Source: Betaproteobacteria bacterium | GTDB taxonomy: Bacteria > Pseudomonadota > Gammaproteobacteria > Burkholderiales > SG8-41 | Direction: 5' to 3' | NCBI GenBank assembly: GCA_900299145.1 | Contig: OMIN01000084.1 | Coordinates: forward strand, 1 to 57,844 | DNA: 57,844 nucleotides | Part shown: positions 35,227 to 43,232 of the stretch, in pieces | How positions within the stretch are numbered: the first letter of the stretch is position 1 | Layout: the number at the start of each line of letters is the position of its first letter | Made by a program: the position numbers and the translations under genes | The notes under the pieces: model-generated | The model's database searches: none | What the model saw: the letters and a program-made list of their open reading frames with translations, nothing else | Told to the model about the DNA's origin: nothing

Positions 35227-36387
35227 TCATGGCACGGGTCTCAGGGTTTGCGGAATAAAGCCTTCCTCGGACAACGCGCGAATGATGCCGCGCATCAGAT
35301 AGTTGTTGCTGAAACCCAGCGTGTACTGCCGTGCGCCGCTTTGGATCGGCTGCAGCATTTTGCGCTCCACCAGCTTCTTGATCTGGTAGGTGCGCTGCGT
35401 CGCCGTCATGCCGGGCATGGCGGCGGCGAAGTCCGCCGCCTTGGCCACGCCCTTTTTGGCGGTGATGCGCAATATCGCCTCTTCCTGCGCGGTAACAAGC
35501 TGGCGCTCCTTCGCATGGGCGAGCGTGGGCGCGAGTATCTTTTCGCTCAGATAGTCATAATCGGTCAACCGGTCCACCTTGCGCAGTTCCTCCAGAATGC
35601 CCTGCAGCACGTAGATGCACCAGTCTTCCAGGCCCTGCGCTGTGCCCGCGTCCGCGCGCGCCAGCATGGCGTAGTAGCGATCGCGGTCGTTGCAAAACAC
35701 CGCTGTCGGGTTCAGCACCCGGCCGCCGGCCTTCACGTTAAAACCGTATTTGATCAGCAGCGCATACGTCAGCAAGCGCACCACCCGCCCATTGCCGTTG
35801 CCGAACGGGTGTATCCAGCCGAAGCGGTGATGCGCCAGCGCCACCTTGATCAGATCGTACTTCGCGTTGTGCGGCTCGTTGATGAAGGCCACCAGCGCCT
35901 GCATGTACTGCGGCACCTGGATCGCTTCCGGCGGCAGATGCTCGGCCTGCGCGATGCGCACCGCCGTCTGGCGATACGCACCGGGCGTCGCATCGCCCTC
36001 GCGCACCAGCCCCTGCACCGTCAGCGTGTGCACCTCGCGGATGAAATGCTCGGTCAGCGCCGCGCCGGGCGTCATCGCCTCCTCGACGTAACCCATCGCC
36101 GCCTCGATGTTTTCCATCTCGCGCAGTTGGTCCGAGGCGGCATGCGGCGCACCATCGAGCTTGCTCTCCACATAATCGGCGAGCGTCGTGTGATTGCCCT
36201 CGATGCGCGCCGACCCCAGGCTTTCAAGCATGTGGAAAATGGTCTTGATCTGAACAAACACCTGCTCGGGCGTGGTGCCCTGCAGTTGCAGGCGGCGCAG
36301 ATGCTCCAGTTCCGTCACCACGTCCACCAGCGGCGAATCGAAAGCCGGGTTGAGCAACGTCAGATCGTTGTGGCGAAAGGCGGGCAT
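35227..36387 (-). CDS. Fic family protein, self-inhibited class II
   Basis: A 386-residue Fic protein that probably transfers AMP or another nucleotide group onto a target. The Fic motif is [12 protein letters not shown] starting at H193; the acidic residue usually found after HPFx is Asn here. An inhibitory helix with SARIEG (S59 to G64, pattern S/T-x3-E-G/N) lies before the core, so it is a class II enzyme kept inactive until relieved. A winged-helix-like C-terminus follows ([16 protein letters not shown]). It sits between hsdS and hsdR on the same strand. Confidence 0.9.
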   Translation of the reverse strand: MPAFRHNDLTLLNPAFDSPLVDVVTELEHLRRLQLQGTTPEQVFVQIKTIFHMLESLGSARIEGNHTTLADYVESKLDGAPHAASDQLREMENIEAAMGYVEEAMTPGAALTEHFIREVHTLTVQGLVREGDATPGAYRQTAVRIAQAEHLPPEAIQVPQYMQALVAFINEPHNAKYDLIKVALAHHRFGWIHPFGNGNGRVVRLLTYALLIKYGFNVKAGGRVLNPTAVFCNDRDRYYAMLARADAGTAQGLEDWCIYVLQGILEELRKVDRLTDYDYLSEKILAPTLAHAKERQLVTAQEEAILRITAKKGVAKAADFAAAMPGMTATQRTYQIKKLVERKMLQPIQSGARQYTLGFSNNYLMRGIIRALSEEGFIPQTLRPVP

Positions 36388-36445
36388 GGCGCTAGTTTAT
36401 CTGTGATTCCACCAAAAGACATCTGTAATTCTTAAACAATAAATT

Positions 36446-36465
36446 TAATAAAATCAATTATTTAA
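36446..36465 (+). repeat. AT-rich 20-nt word, copy 7 (divergent)
   Basis: Reads TAATAAAATCAATTATTTAA. It lies in the non-coding gap upstream of fic, on the opposite strand to it. Confidence 0.45.
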
Positions 36466-36597
36466 AATATTAACGACAAAAGGATTATGTCTAAAACCCG
36501 CGCCGGCCGATGTGGAATGCCGCGGGCTGCGGCGCGCCGCGCGCGGGGCGAGCCACGGTTGCGGCGGCTGCGGCAGCCACCGCCTCGCCGGGAACGC

Positions 36598-36639
36598 CAG
36601 CGTCCAATTGCCTATTACAGCAGCGTCCAATTGCCTATT
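36598..36639 (+). repeat. 19-bp direct repeat
   Basis: CAGCGTCCAATTGCCTATT occurs at 36598-36616 and again at 36621-36639, four bases apart. The copies are identical. Confidence 0.9.
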
Positions 36640-36742
36640 GGTACCTCAGGGCGCCTCAGCCAGACGCAGCGCCAGCAGGTCGGAAAGGTTTTGATTATCT
36701 GCAATGGCGATTTCCGGCATCTTGAACGAGAAACAATTTATT

Positions 36743-36762
36743 CAATAAAAACAGATACTTAT
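36743..36762 (+). repeat. AT-rich 20-nt word, copy 8
   Basis: Reads CAATAAAAACAGATACTTAT, one base from the consensus (A to G). It is not next to any gene start. Confidence 0.8.
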
Positions 36763-36834
36763 AAAACTCAAGCGAAATCAACACGTTGAAATAAAAGCCA
36801 GGCGATAGGGACGCGTGGCTTGCGCCGATCCGCA

Positions 36835-36919
36835 GGGTACAACAAGCGCAGCACATTGCACCAATGCCGGGAATGGAATATCCCATACGGCGCATTGCGC
36901 TGCGCTTAATGCGCCCTAC
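36835..36919. repeat. Two REP-like palindromes
   Basis: The first unit (36835-36862) pairs GGGTACAA with TTGCACC imperfectly. The second (36885-36919) pairs GGCGCATT with AATGCGCC perfectly around an 11-base loop. It ends in GCGCCCTAC, the same kind of end seen in the REP units at 15322 and 20601. Confidence 0.7.
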
Positions 36920-36940
36920 CGAGGACCCGGGGGCGATGAC

Positions 36941-38119
36941 TCAGACCAGCCGCGTGCGGCCGGTAAGCAGTTCCTGCATCATCGCCTGCTTGAGCGCGCG
37001 GGTCTTGTCGCGGCGGGCTTCAAGCGCGGCGAGTTCGGCGTCCATGTCGGAGAGGACGGCGGCGATGGCGGTTTGCTCAGGAAGCGATGGCATCGTCACC
37101 TCGATATTCTCGATAGTTTTGGCGTTCAGGCTGGGCACGCCAGAAGCCTCGTTGTAACTGCGCCAGCGAATCATTGTGAACTTGTAGAAAACAAACTTCG
37201 CGTTCGCTTCGCTTGAGATTTCTGTGAAGAACAACGTATCCACCGTCCAGAATGGCCTATCTACATACTGGGGAGAATCAATCGTTCCCTTTCGGCCAAT
37301 CAAAACGGAGGGCTGGTCATAAATGTAGGTGTTCGTTCTTCCGATTTCTCCGCCGGATGCGAGAATTGGATACTTCCCGTCAGACGCGGTGATATCGTGC
37401 TGGCTCTTTCCGTGGCGAACTTTGAGCACATCCCCCAACCGCTTCACCTCCCACTCGCCGGTGAAACCGGGAAGGCGGGTTTGGCCGGTGAGGAGTTGCT
37501 GCATGGCGGCCTGCTTGAGGTCGCGCTTCTTGGCGATGAGCCGATCCAGCCCGCCCAGCAGTCCGTCCACATCGCTCAACGCCTCCGCGATGGCACGTTG
37601 TTCTTTGGCGGTTGGTGGCAGTGCGATTAGAAGCTTCTTTAAATTGTCCTGATTGATGTTTGTGTTTGCGCTGACCGAGCTCGCACCAATCAACTTGCTT
37701 CTGAAATTTTCAGAATAGAAACAGTGCCTTTTGAAAGCAATGTCCAGTGCATCGTTGTCACGAAATCGAATTAGGAATCCTGAATAGACCGTATTTGGAA
37801 GGTCTGCCTCCACAACAGCAGTTAGTCCAATCCCCGATGGCTTCACCGAAGATCGAATGAAAATTACATCGCCACGCTTGAGGTCGTATGTTTTCTGTTC
37901 TGCCTCGCTTGTTTTGACAAGGCCAAACCCATCGCCAGATTTGATGCTGCTCACTCCAAAGACATCCATCAGGTTCACGAATGGCGACCCGCGCCCAAAA
38001 GCTTCGCTGTCTTTGTTAATGCCGTTCTTAAATTGTCCAACTCTGCTCAACGGAACAGCGTCCCACTCTTCCGGGATAATCCCCACCTCCGTCTGCTTAT
38101 AGCCCGACCTCAGTTCCAC
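36941..38119 (-). CDS. hsdS: Type I restriction specificity subunit S
   Basis: A 392-residue protein with the two-domain plan of HsdS. The first target-recognition domain runs from residue 1 to about 160, a conserved helix carries EQRAIAEALSDVDGLLGGLDRLIAKKRDLKQ-like sequence, then a second recognition domain and a matching helix (EQTAIAAVLSDMDAELAALEA) ending in LLTGRTRLV. The repeat of QxLLTGxTRL after each half is typical. The GTG start overlaps the hsdM end by 10 bp. The target site cannot be predicted from sequence alone. Confidence 0.93.
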   Translation of the reverse strand: MELRSGYKQTEVGIIPEEWDAVPLSRVGQFKNGINKDSEAFGRGSPFVNLMDVFGVSSIKSGDGFGLVKTSEAEQKTYDLKRGDVIFIRSSVKPSGIGLTAVVEADLPNTVYSGFLIRFRDNDALDIAFKRHCFYSENFRSKLIGASSVSANTNINQDNLKKLLIALPPTAKEQRAIAEALSDVDGLLGGLDRLIAKKRDLKQAAMQQLLTGQTRLPGFTGEWEVKRLGDVLKVRHGKSQHDITASDGKYPILASGGEIGRTNTYIYDQPSVLIGRKGTIDSPQYVDRPFWTVDTLFFTEISSEANAKFVFYKFTMIRWRSYNEASGVPSLNAKTIENIEVTMPSLPEQTAIAAVLSDMDAELAALEARRDKTRALKQAMMQELLTGRTRLV

Positions 38120-40632
38120 ACCGCCCCCATCTTCTTGAGATGCTCCGTAACGCGGGCGGCGATCGTCTCCACTTCACCCTCAAGCTCAGGCATCGGCATC
38201 GCATAACGTTCCGCCAGTTGGCGTATGCGCCCGGTCAGCGTTTGTGACACACGATCCAGTTCGCCCTGCACGGCAGCGGCGAGCGTCGCCAGCCACTTGT
38301 CGTCCACCACCAGCGTTTTCACCTCGCCCTCGCTGAGCTTGCTGTATTTCGCTGCGAGTTTTTCTTCCAGCGCTTCCTCGGCCGCCCTGATTGCCGCTTT
38401 GCTGTCGGCCTGCTGATCGAGCAGCTTGTCATAGGCCATTAGCGCCGCGCGCTCCTCGGCATCGTCCGCGTTCTTGCCAATGTCCTTGAGCCGCGCCTTG
38501 ATCGCCTTGGCGGAGATCTTTTGTTTGTCGCCCTCGCCCTCAACCACTTCGGCGAGCAGGCCGCTTTCATCCCCATCTGTGCCGCTTTGCTCCTCGCGCT
38601 GTTCGTCGAGTTGCTGCTCGATGGCCGCGAGTTCCGCTTCCAGCGCCGCGATGGCATCGCGCTCGGCGGCAAAATATCGGTCGATCACCAGCACCGCCGG
38701 CACCAGGTCGGCCTTGAAGCGCCGCTTGCCGCGCCGGAAATCCTCCTTCTCCGGCCACACCAGTTTGTTGTCCTTGTTCTTCACCTGCCGGATCTCGCGC
38801 GGCTTCGCCCCTTCCTGCCAGCCGACGGCGGCGATGAGGTAGGCGTCGTCCTGCAACGATTCAGCGCAGTAGTCCATCAGGTGCTGGTAGATGTCGTAGG
38901 CATCGACCAGCGGCGCGGCCTTGAAGTCGGCCAGCAGGCTTTCGGACAGGGTTTCGATCAGCGCCTTGGGGTGGCCGTCCTTGCCGAAGGCTTTCATCGC
39001 AGGCGTGTGGGTGGCGCGCCACTGCGCAAACAGCCCGGTTACGCGCTGATGAAACGCGGTGAACTCGTCGTGGCCGAAGATCGCGGCTTTGACTTCGTTC
39101 AGCGGCAGCTTCAGTTTTGAATAGCCGGGGCGCTCAGTTGCGTGCACCTTCTCAAACAGCGCAGCGCGCAGCGCCGGCATGACCTTCCAGTAGTCCTTGA
39201 ACACATCGAGGTCGCGCTCGGGTATGCCGCCGCGCAGGTGGCCGTCGATGTCCTGCAGGTCTTCGGGCTCGCTGCTGTCGATGTAGCGCGGCAGGTTGAG
39301 GTTGTAGTCGTTTTTGGGGTCGGCGATTTCGTCGCGGGGCACCATCCGCGCATAGCGCGGGTCGCTCTCGTCCTGCTTGCGGAAGGTGTCAACGATTCGG
39401 TGGATATCCTGATCGCGCAGGCGGTTCTTGGGGCCGTCCTTGCGGAAGCCCTTGCTGGCGTCAATCATTAACACGCCACGGCGCGCGGCGGCATTTTCCT
39501 TGTCCAGCACCAGGATGCAGGCGGGAATGCCGGTGCCGTAAAACAGGTTCGCGGGCAGGCCGATGATGCCTTTGAGCAGGCCCGACTGAACGAGATTCTT
39601 GCGGATGACGGCCTCGGCGTTGCCGCGAAACAGCACGCCGTGGGGCAGAATGCACGCGGCCTTGCCGCTGCTTTTCAGGCTGCGGATGATGTGCAGCAGG
39701 TAGGCGTAGTCGCCCTGCTTTTTGGGCGGCACACCCCAGGTGAAACGCTGGTAGGCATCGCCTTCGCCGCTGTCGCCCAGCGTCATGCCGGTGGACCAGG
39801 TCTTGTCGGAGAACGGCGGATTGGCGACGACGTAGTCGTAGGTGCGCAGTTGTGCGCCGTCGAGAAAGCGCGGCTTGACCAGCGTGCCCTCGCCGCCGGA
39901 GGCGATGTTGGCGGTGGGGAAGTCGTGCAGGATCATGTTCATGCGCGCCAAGCCGGCGGTGGTGCTGTCCTTCTCCTGCCCTTCGAGCGTGAGGTGCCTG
40001 CCGGCCTCGGCGGCGACTTTCAGCAGCAGCGAGCCCGAACCGCAGGTGGGGTCGTAGGCGGTGGTGGCGGCCACGGTGTTGTCGGGCGAGATGCCGATCA
40101 CTTTGGCGATGATGCGGCTGACCTCGGACGGGGTATAAAACTGGCCCTTGCTCTTGCCGCTTTCGCTGGCGAAGTGGCGCATCAGGTATTCGTAGGCGTC
40201 ACCGAGAATGTCGTCGTGCTCGGCGCGGTTCTGCGCGAAGTCGAGCGCGGGGTTTTCGAAAATGGCGATCAGGTTGCCCAGCGTCTCGACGCGCTTCTGG
40301 CCGTCGCCCAGCTTGTTCGGGTCGTTGAAATCCGGAAAATCGCTGCGCGCCAGGCGCGTGTTGGCGTCGATCAGCGGCTGGATGACTTGCGTGTTGATCT
40401 TGTTGCCGATGTCGGCGTCGCCCTTGAGCGCGACCATGTCGCGAAAGCCCGCGCCCTTGGGAATGAAGATCGGCGGCTCAAAGCCGTCGTAGTCGGCGTA
40501 CTTGTCGGACACATACTTGATAAACAGCATGAACAGGACATAGTCCTTGTACTGGCTGGCATCCATGCCGCCGCGCAGTTCGTCGCACGAAGCCCAGATC
40601 GAGGAATAGAGGTCGGATTTCTTGATGGCCAT
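38110..40632 (-). CDS. hsdM: Type I DNA methyltransferase subunit M
   Basis: An 840-residue adenine methyltransferase. The SAM-binding motif is DPTCGSGSLL (194-203) and the catalytic motif NPPF (271-274); GQFYTPSEVSRI is typical of the family. It is longer than classical HsdM (about 500-550 residues) because of a C-terminal region after about residue 570 with a highly charged coiled coil (about 640-790). First gene of the restriction operon. A 14-bp inverted repeat lies 120 bp upstream. Confidence 0.95.
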   Translation of the reverse strand: MAIKKSDLYSSIWASCDELRGGMDASQYKDYVLFMLFIKYVSDKYADYDGFEPPIFIPKGAGFRDMVALKGDADIGNKINTQVIQPLIDANTRLARSDFPDFNDPNKLGDGQKRVETLGNLIAIFENPALDFAQNRAEHDDILGDAYEYLMRHFASESGKSKGQFYTPSEVSRIIAKVIGISPDNTVAATTAYDPTCGSGSLLLKVAAEAGRHLTLEGQEKDSTTAGLARMNMILHDFPTANIASGGEGTLVKPRFLDGAQLRTYDYVVANPPFSDKTWSTGMTLGDSGEGDAYQRFTWGVPPKKQGDYAYLLHIIRSLKSSGKAACILPHGVLFRGNAEAVIRKNLVQSGLLKGIIGLPANLFYGTGIPACILVLDKENAAARRGVLMIDASKGFRKDGPKNRLRDQDIHRIVDTFRKQDESDPRYARMVPRDEIADPKNDYNLNLPRYIDSSEPEDLQDIDGHLRGGIPERDLDVFKDYWKVMPALRAALFEKVHATERPGYSKLKLPLNEVKAAIFGHDEFTAFHQRVTGLFAQWRATHTPAMKAFGKDGHPKALIETLSESLLADFKAAPLVDAYDIYQHLMDYCAESLQDDAYLIAAVGWQEGAKPREIRQVKNKDNKLVWPEKEDFRRGKRRFKADLVPAVLVIDRYFAAERDAIAALEAELAAIEQQLDEQREEQSGTDGDESGLLAEVVEGEGDKQKISAKAIKARLKDIGKNADDAEERAALMAYDKLLDQQADSKAAIRAAEEALEEKLAAKYSKLSEGEVKTLVVDDKWLATLAAAVQGELDRVSQTLTGRIRQLAERYAMPMPELEGEVETIAARVTEHLKKMGAVWN

Positions 40633-40754
40633 AATGATTCTTTAGATTTCAGATATTGTTGTTATAGCCTGTCGTCGGCCTCTTGGGGCCATCATTTCCG
40701 GTCCGTCGCCTCCTTTGCGGACACGCCTGTACGGCCAATCGTGAAATAAGCAAC

Positions 40755-40794
40755 GGCGCTAATTTACGTTCGGGGCTTATCGTAAATTAACGCC
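40755..40794. promoter_or_regulatory. Inverted repeat upstream of hsdM
   Basis: The arms GGCGCTAATTTACG (40755-40768) and CGTAAATTAACGCC (40781-40794) are complementary at 13 of 14 positions with a 12-base spacer. There is no T-run, so an operator or an mRNA-end hairpin for the upstream acyl-CoA dehydrogenase transcript are both possible. Confidence 0.55.
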
Positions 40795-40829
40795 GCCTTC
40801 AGACTACAGCACCTGCCGAAATGAACTTC

Positions 40830-40849
40830 TTAAGTATTTGTTTTTATTG
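40830..40849 (-). repeat. AT-rich 20-nt word, copy 9
   Basis: Reads CAATAAAAACAAATACTTAA on the minus strand, right after the acyl-CoA dehydrogenase stop and in the same direction. Confidence 0.8.
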
Positions 40850-40855
40850 ACTTAT

Positions 40856-42028
40856 TTAAAACGACCGCGGCATCCCCAGCACATGCGCGCCAATATACGA
40901 AAGAATCAAGTTCGTGGAAATCGGCGCCACCTGAAACAACCGCGTCTCGCGGAATTTGCGCTCGACGTCGTACTCTGCCGCAAAGCCATAGCCGCCGTGG
41001 CTCTGCAAGCAGGTGTTGGCTGCCGTCCATGAAGCCTCGGCGCCGAGCATCAGCGCCATGTTGGCCGCCGCGCCGCAGTCTTTGTGTTCATCGAACAAGC
41101 CCGCCGCTTTGTAGCGCATGAGGTTGGCGGCTTCCACGCCCGCGTAGGCCTTGGCGATGGGGAACTGGATGCCTTGATTCGCGCCGATGGGTTTGCCGAA
41201 CACCACGCGTTCGTTGGCGTATTTCACCACCTTGTCGATGAACCAGTAGCCGTCGCCGATGCATTCCGCCGCGATCAGGATGCGCTCGGCGTTCAAGCCA
41301 TCAAGAATGTGCTTAAAGCCCTTGCCCTCGGTGCCGAGCAGGTTCTCGGCGGGAATTTCGAGGTTGTCAAAGAACAACTGGTTGGTGTCCTGATTCACCA
41401 TGTTGCGGATCGGCGTGATGGTGAGGCCCTTGCTCTTTAACGCTTCGCGAACGTCAACGAGGAAGATCGACATACCCTCGGATTTGCTTTTCACCTGATC
41501 GATGGGTGTGGTACGCGCGAGCAGAATCATGAAATCGGTGTGGTTCATACGCGAAATGTAGACCTTCTGCCCGTTCACCACGTAGCGGTCGCCTTTTTTC
41601 ACGGCCATGGTTTTCAACTTGGTGGTGTCGGTGCCGGTGGTCGGCTCGGTCACGCCCATCGATTGCAGACGCCATTCACCGCTGGCGATTTTCGGCAGGA
41701 ATTTTTTCTTTTGTTCCTCCGAGCCGTGCCGCAGCAACGTGCCCATGTTATACATCTGGCCGTGGCAAAATCCGGCGTTGCCGCCATTGCGATTGATTTC
41801 TTCCATGATGACCGTCGCGGCGGTGAGCGACAGACCGGAGCCGCCGTACTGTTCCGGAATCAAAGCCGACAACCAGCCCGCCTTGGTCAACGCCGTGACA
41901 AATTCGTCGGGAAAGGCATGCTCCCGGTCGATTTTCTGAAAGTATTCGCTGCCAAATTCTGCGCACAGTGCACGAACGCCGTCGCGGATATCCTCGTGCG
42001 CGTCAAGATCGGAAATGCCTTTGAGCAT
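40856..42028 (-). CDS. Acyl-CoA dehydrogenase family protein
   Basis: A 390-residue flavoenzyme. MGVTEPTTGTDTTKL and LQSHGGYGFAAEY are typical acyl-CoA dehydrogenase segments. The start at 42028 (MLKGISDLDAHEDIR) is taken because the longer frame overlaps the divergent Bug gene and its extra part is not family-like. Where medium-chain enzymes have the catalytic Glu in IYEGT, this one has VAPIS, so the base is elsewhere or the reaction differs. It is divergent from a Bug gene, which may supply the acid oxidised here. Confidence 0.88.
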   Translation of the reverse strand: MLKGISDLDAHEDIRDGVRALCAEFGSEYFQKIDREHAFPDEFVTALTKAGWLSALIPEQYGGSGLSLTAATVIMEEINRNGGNAGFCHGQMYNMGTLLRHGSEEQKKKFLPKIASGEWRLQSMGVTEPTTGTDTTKLKTMAVKKGDRYVVNGQKVYISRMNHTDFMILLARTTPIDQVKSKSEGMSIFLVDVREALKSKGLTITPIRNMVNQDTNQLFFDNLEIPAENLLGTEGKGFKHILDGLNAERILIAAECIGDGYWFIDKVVKYANERVVFGKPIGANQGIQFPIAKAYAGVEAANLMRYKAAGLFDEHKDCGAAANMALMLGAEASWTAANTCLQSHGGYGFAAEYDVERKFRETRLFQVAPISTNLILSYIGAHVLGMPRSF

Positions 42029-42076
42029 GATATAAACCGGTAAAAGACAGAGTGGAAAAAGAAAGGGTGGGCACAA

Positions 42077-42085
42077 ATTATAGCA
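42077..42085 (-). promoter_or_regulatory. Extended -10 promoter for acyl-CoA dehydrogenase
   Basis: TGCTATAAT on the minus strand matches an extended -10 box (TGnTATAAT) about 49 bp before the ATG at 42028. No good -35 box is needed for this class. Confidence 0.45.
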
Positions 42086-42176
42086 AGCGGCCTGTTGTAC
42101 CGTTGCCGCCCCGCGACAGCGCGCGAGGCGAATGGCACAAGGCCCACAATTTACGCCTGCTTTTGCAACATCGACC

Positions 42177-43169
42177 ATGCTTGAACAACAACTCAAACAC
42201 TTGAACTGCGCCGGTTTCCTCGCGGCTACTCTCGTGCTGCACGGATTGGCACACGCGCAAGCGCCCTCTTCCACCTATCCCACCCGCCCGGTGCGGCTGG
42301 TGGTGCCATTCGCCGCCGGCGGCACCAATGACATTTTGGGCCGCATCGTGGCGGAAAAATTCGCCGAAAAGTTCACCCAGCCGTTTGTCGCGGACAACCG
42401 CGCCGGCGCCAATACCGTGGTCGGCTCCGAAATCGTCGCGCGCGCCGCGCCCGACGGCCACACTTTATTGATGGTGTCCGCCAGCATTGCGGTCAACCCC
42501 AGCCTCGTGCGCAAACTGCCTTACGATACGCTGCGCGATTTTGCGCCGGTGGGCATGGTCGCCGGCGGGCCCTATTTGATGGTGATCCACCCCGGCGTGC
42601 CGGCAAAATCCGTCAGTGAATTTATCGCATGGGCCAAATCCAAAGCAGGGCAAATCAATTATGCCTCCACCGGCACCGGCGGCCCGCCGCATCTGGCCGC
42701 CGAGTTATTGAAAATCACCGCCGGGCTGAATATGCAGCACGTGCCGTACAAAGGCGGCGGCGCGGTGCTACCCGATTTGATCGCGGGACGCGTTTCCATG
42801 TTTTTCGGCTCCATCGCCACGTTAAAACCGCATGTGGACAGTGGCCGGCTACGCGCAGTTGCCATGAGTACAAAGCAGCGCGCGGCTTCCATGCCCGATG
42901 TGCCGACGTTCATGGAATCCGGCCTCGCGGGTTACGAAGTCAACGGCTGGTATGGTTTGTTCACCGCCGACAAGACACCACGTGCCGTGATCGAAAAGCT
43001 CAATACCACGCTAAGACAAATTTTGAGTGAGGCCGACACGCGCGCACAATTCTTCCGCAATGGGCTGGATCCCGCGCCCACGACCGCCGATGAATTCGCG
43101 CAGTTGCTGCGCTCGGAGATCATGAAGTGGGCCAGCGTGGTGAAGGCCGCCGGCATCAAGCCCGAATAG
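42177..43169 (+). CDS. Bug/TctC substrate-binding protein
   Basis: A 330-residue receptor. The signal peptide is CAGFLAATLVLHGLAHAQA. Motifs are VPFAAGGTNDILGR, DNRAGANTVVG, APDGHTLLMV, HVPYKGGGAV and MPDVPTFMESG. The ATG at 42177 is chosen over 42132 because it gives a normal signal peptide length. It is followed by the TauD-like gene after 63 bp. Confidence 0.9.
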   Translation: MLEQQLKHLNCAGFLAATLVLHGLAHAQAPSSTYPTRPVRLVVPFAAGGTNDILGRIVAEKFAEKFTQPFVADNRAGANTVVGSEIVARAAPDGHTLLMVSASIAVNPSLVRKLPYDTLRDFAPVGMVAGGPYLMVIHPGVPAKSVSEFIAWAKSKAGQINYASTGTGGPPHLAAELLKITAGLNMQHVPYKGGGAVLPDLIAGRVSMFFGSIATLKPHVDSGRLRAVAMSTKQRAASMPDVPTFMESGLAGYEVNGWYGLFTADKTPRAVIEKLNTTLRQILSEADTRAQFFRNGLDPAPTTADEFAQLLRSEIMKWASVVKAAGIKPE

Positions 43170-43198
43170 CCGGGCCGTAATTCTTACTCAAAAATATT

Positions 43199-43218
43199 CA
43201 ATAAAAACAAATAGTTAT
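43199..43218 (+). repeat. AT-rich 20-nt word, copy 10
   Basis: Reads CAATAAAAACAAATAGTTAT, identical to the consensus. It lies between the Bug stop and the TauD-like start. Confidence 0.85.
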
Positions 43219-43232
43219 ATGTTTCTTTACGG

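Larger units (their letters stand above)
36388..36940. other. Non-coding island between fic and hsdS
   Basis: There are 553 bp with no convincing gene. In order it holds an AT-rich stretch with word copy 7 (36446-36465), a very GC-rich tract (36495-36595), a direct repeat, word copy 8 (36743-36762), and two REP-like palindromes (36835-36919). A possible 100-codon frame at 36487-36789 is low-complexity and crosses these repeats, so I do not call it. The island interrupts an otherwise compact restriction operon. Confidence 0.7.

Noticed and set aside
31948-36435. A 1495-codon open frame on the plus strand
   Set aside because: It lies antisense to hsdR and fic, which have full sets of motifs. 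The translation is His/Arg/Gln/Leu-rich with no recognisable domain, as expected for the complement of GC-rich genes.
36487-36789. A 100-codon plus-strand frame between fic and hsdS
   Set aside because: It begins with low-complexity Arg/Ala and Gly, crosses a direct repeat and an AT-rich word, and has no family resemblance.
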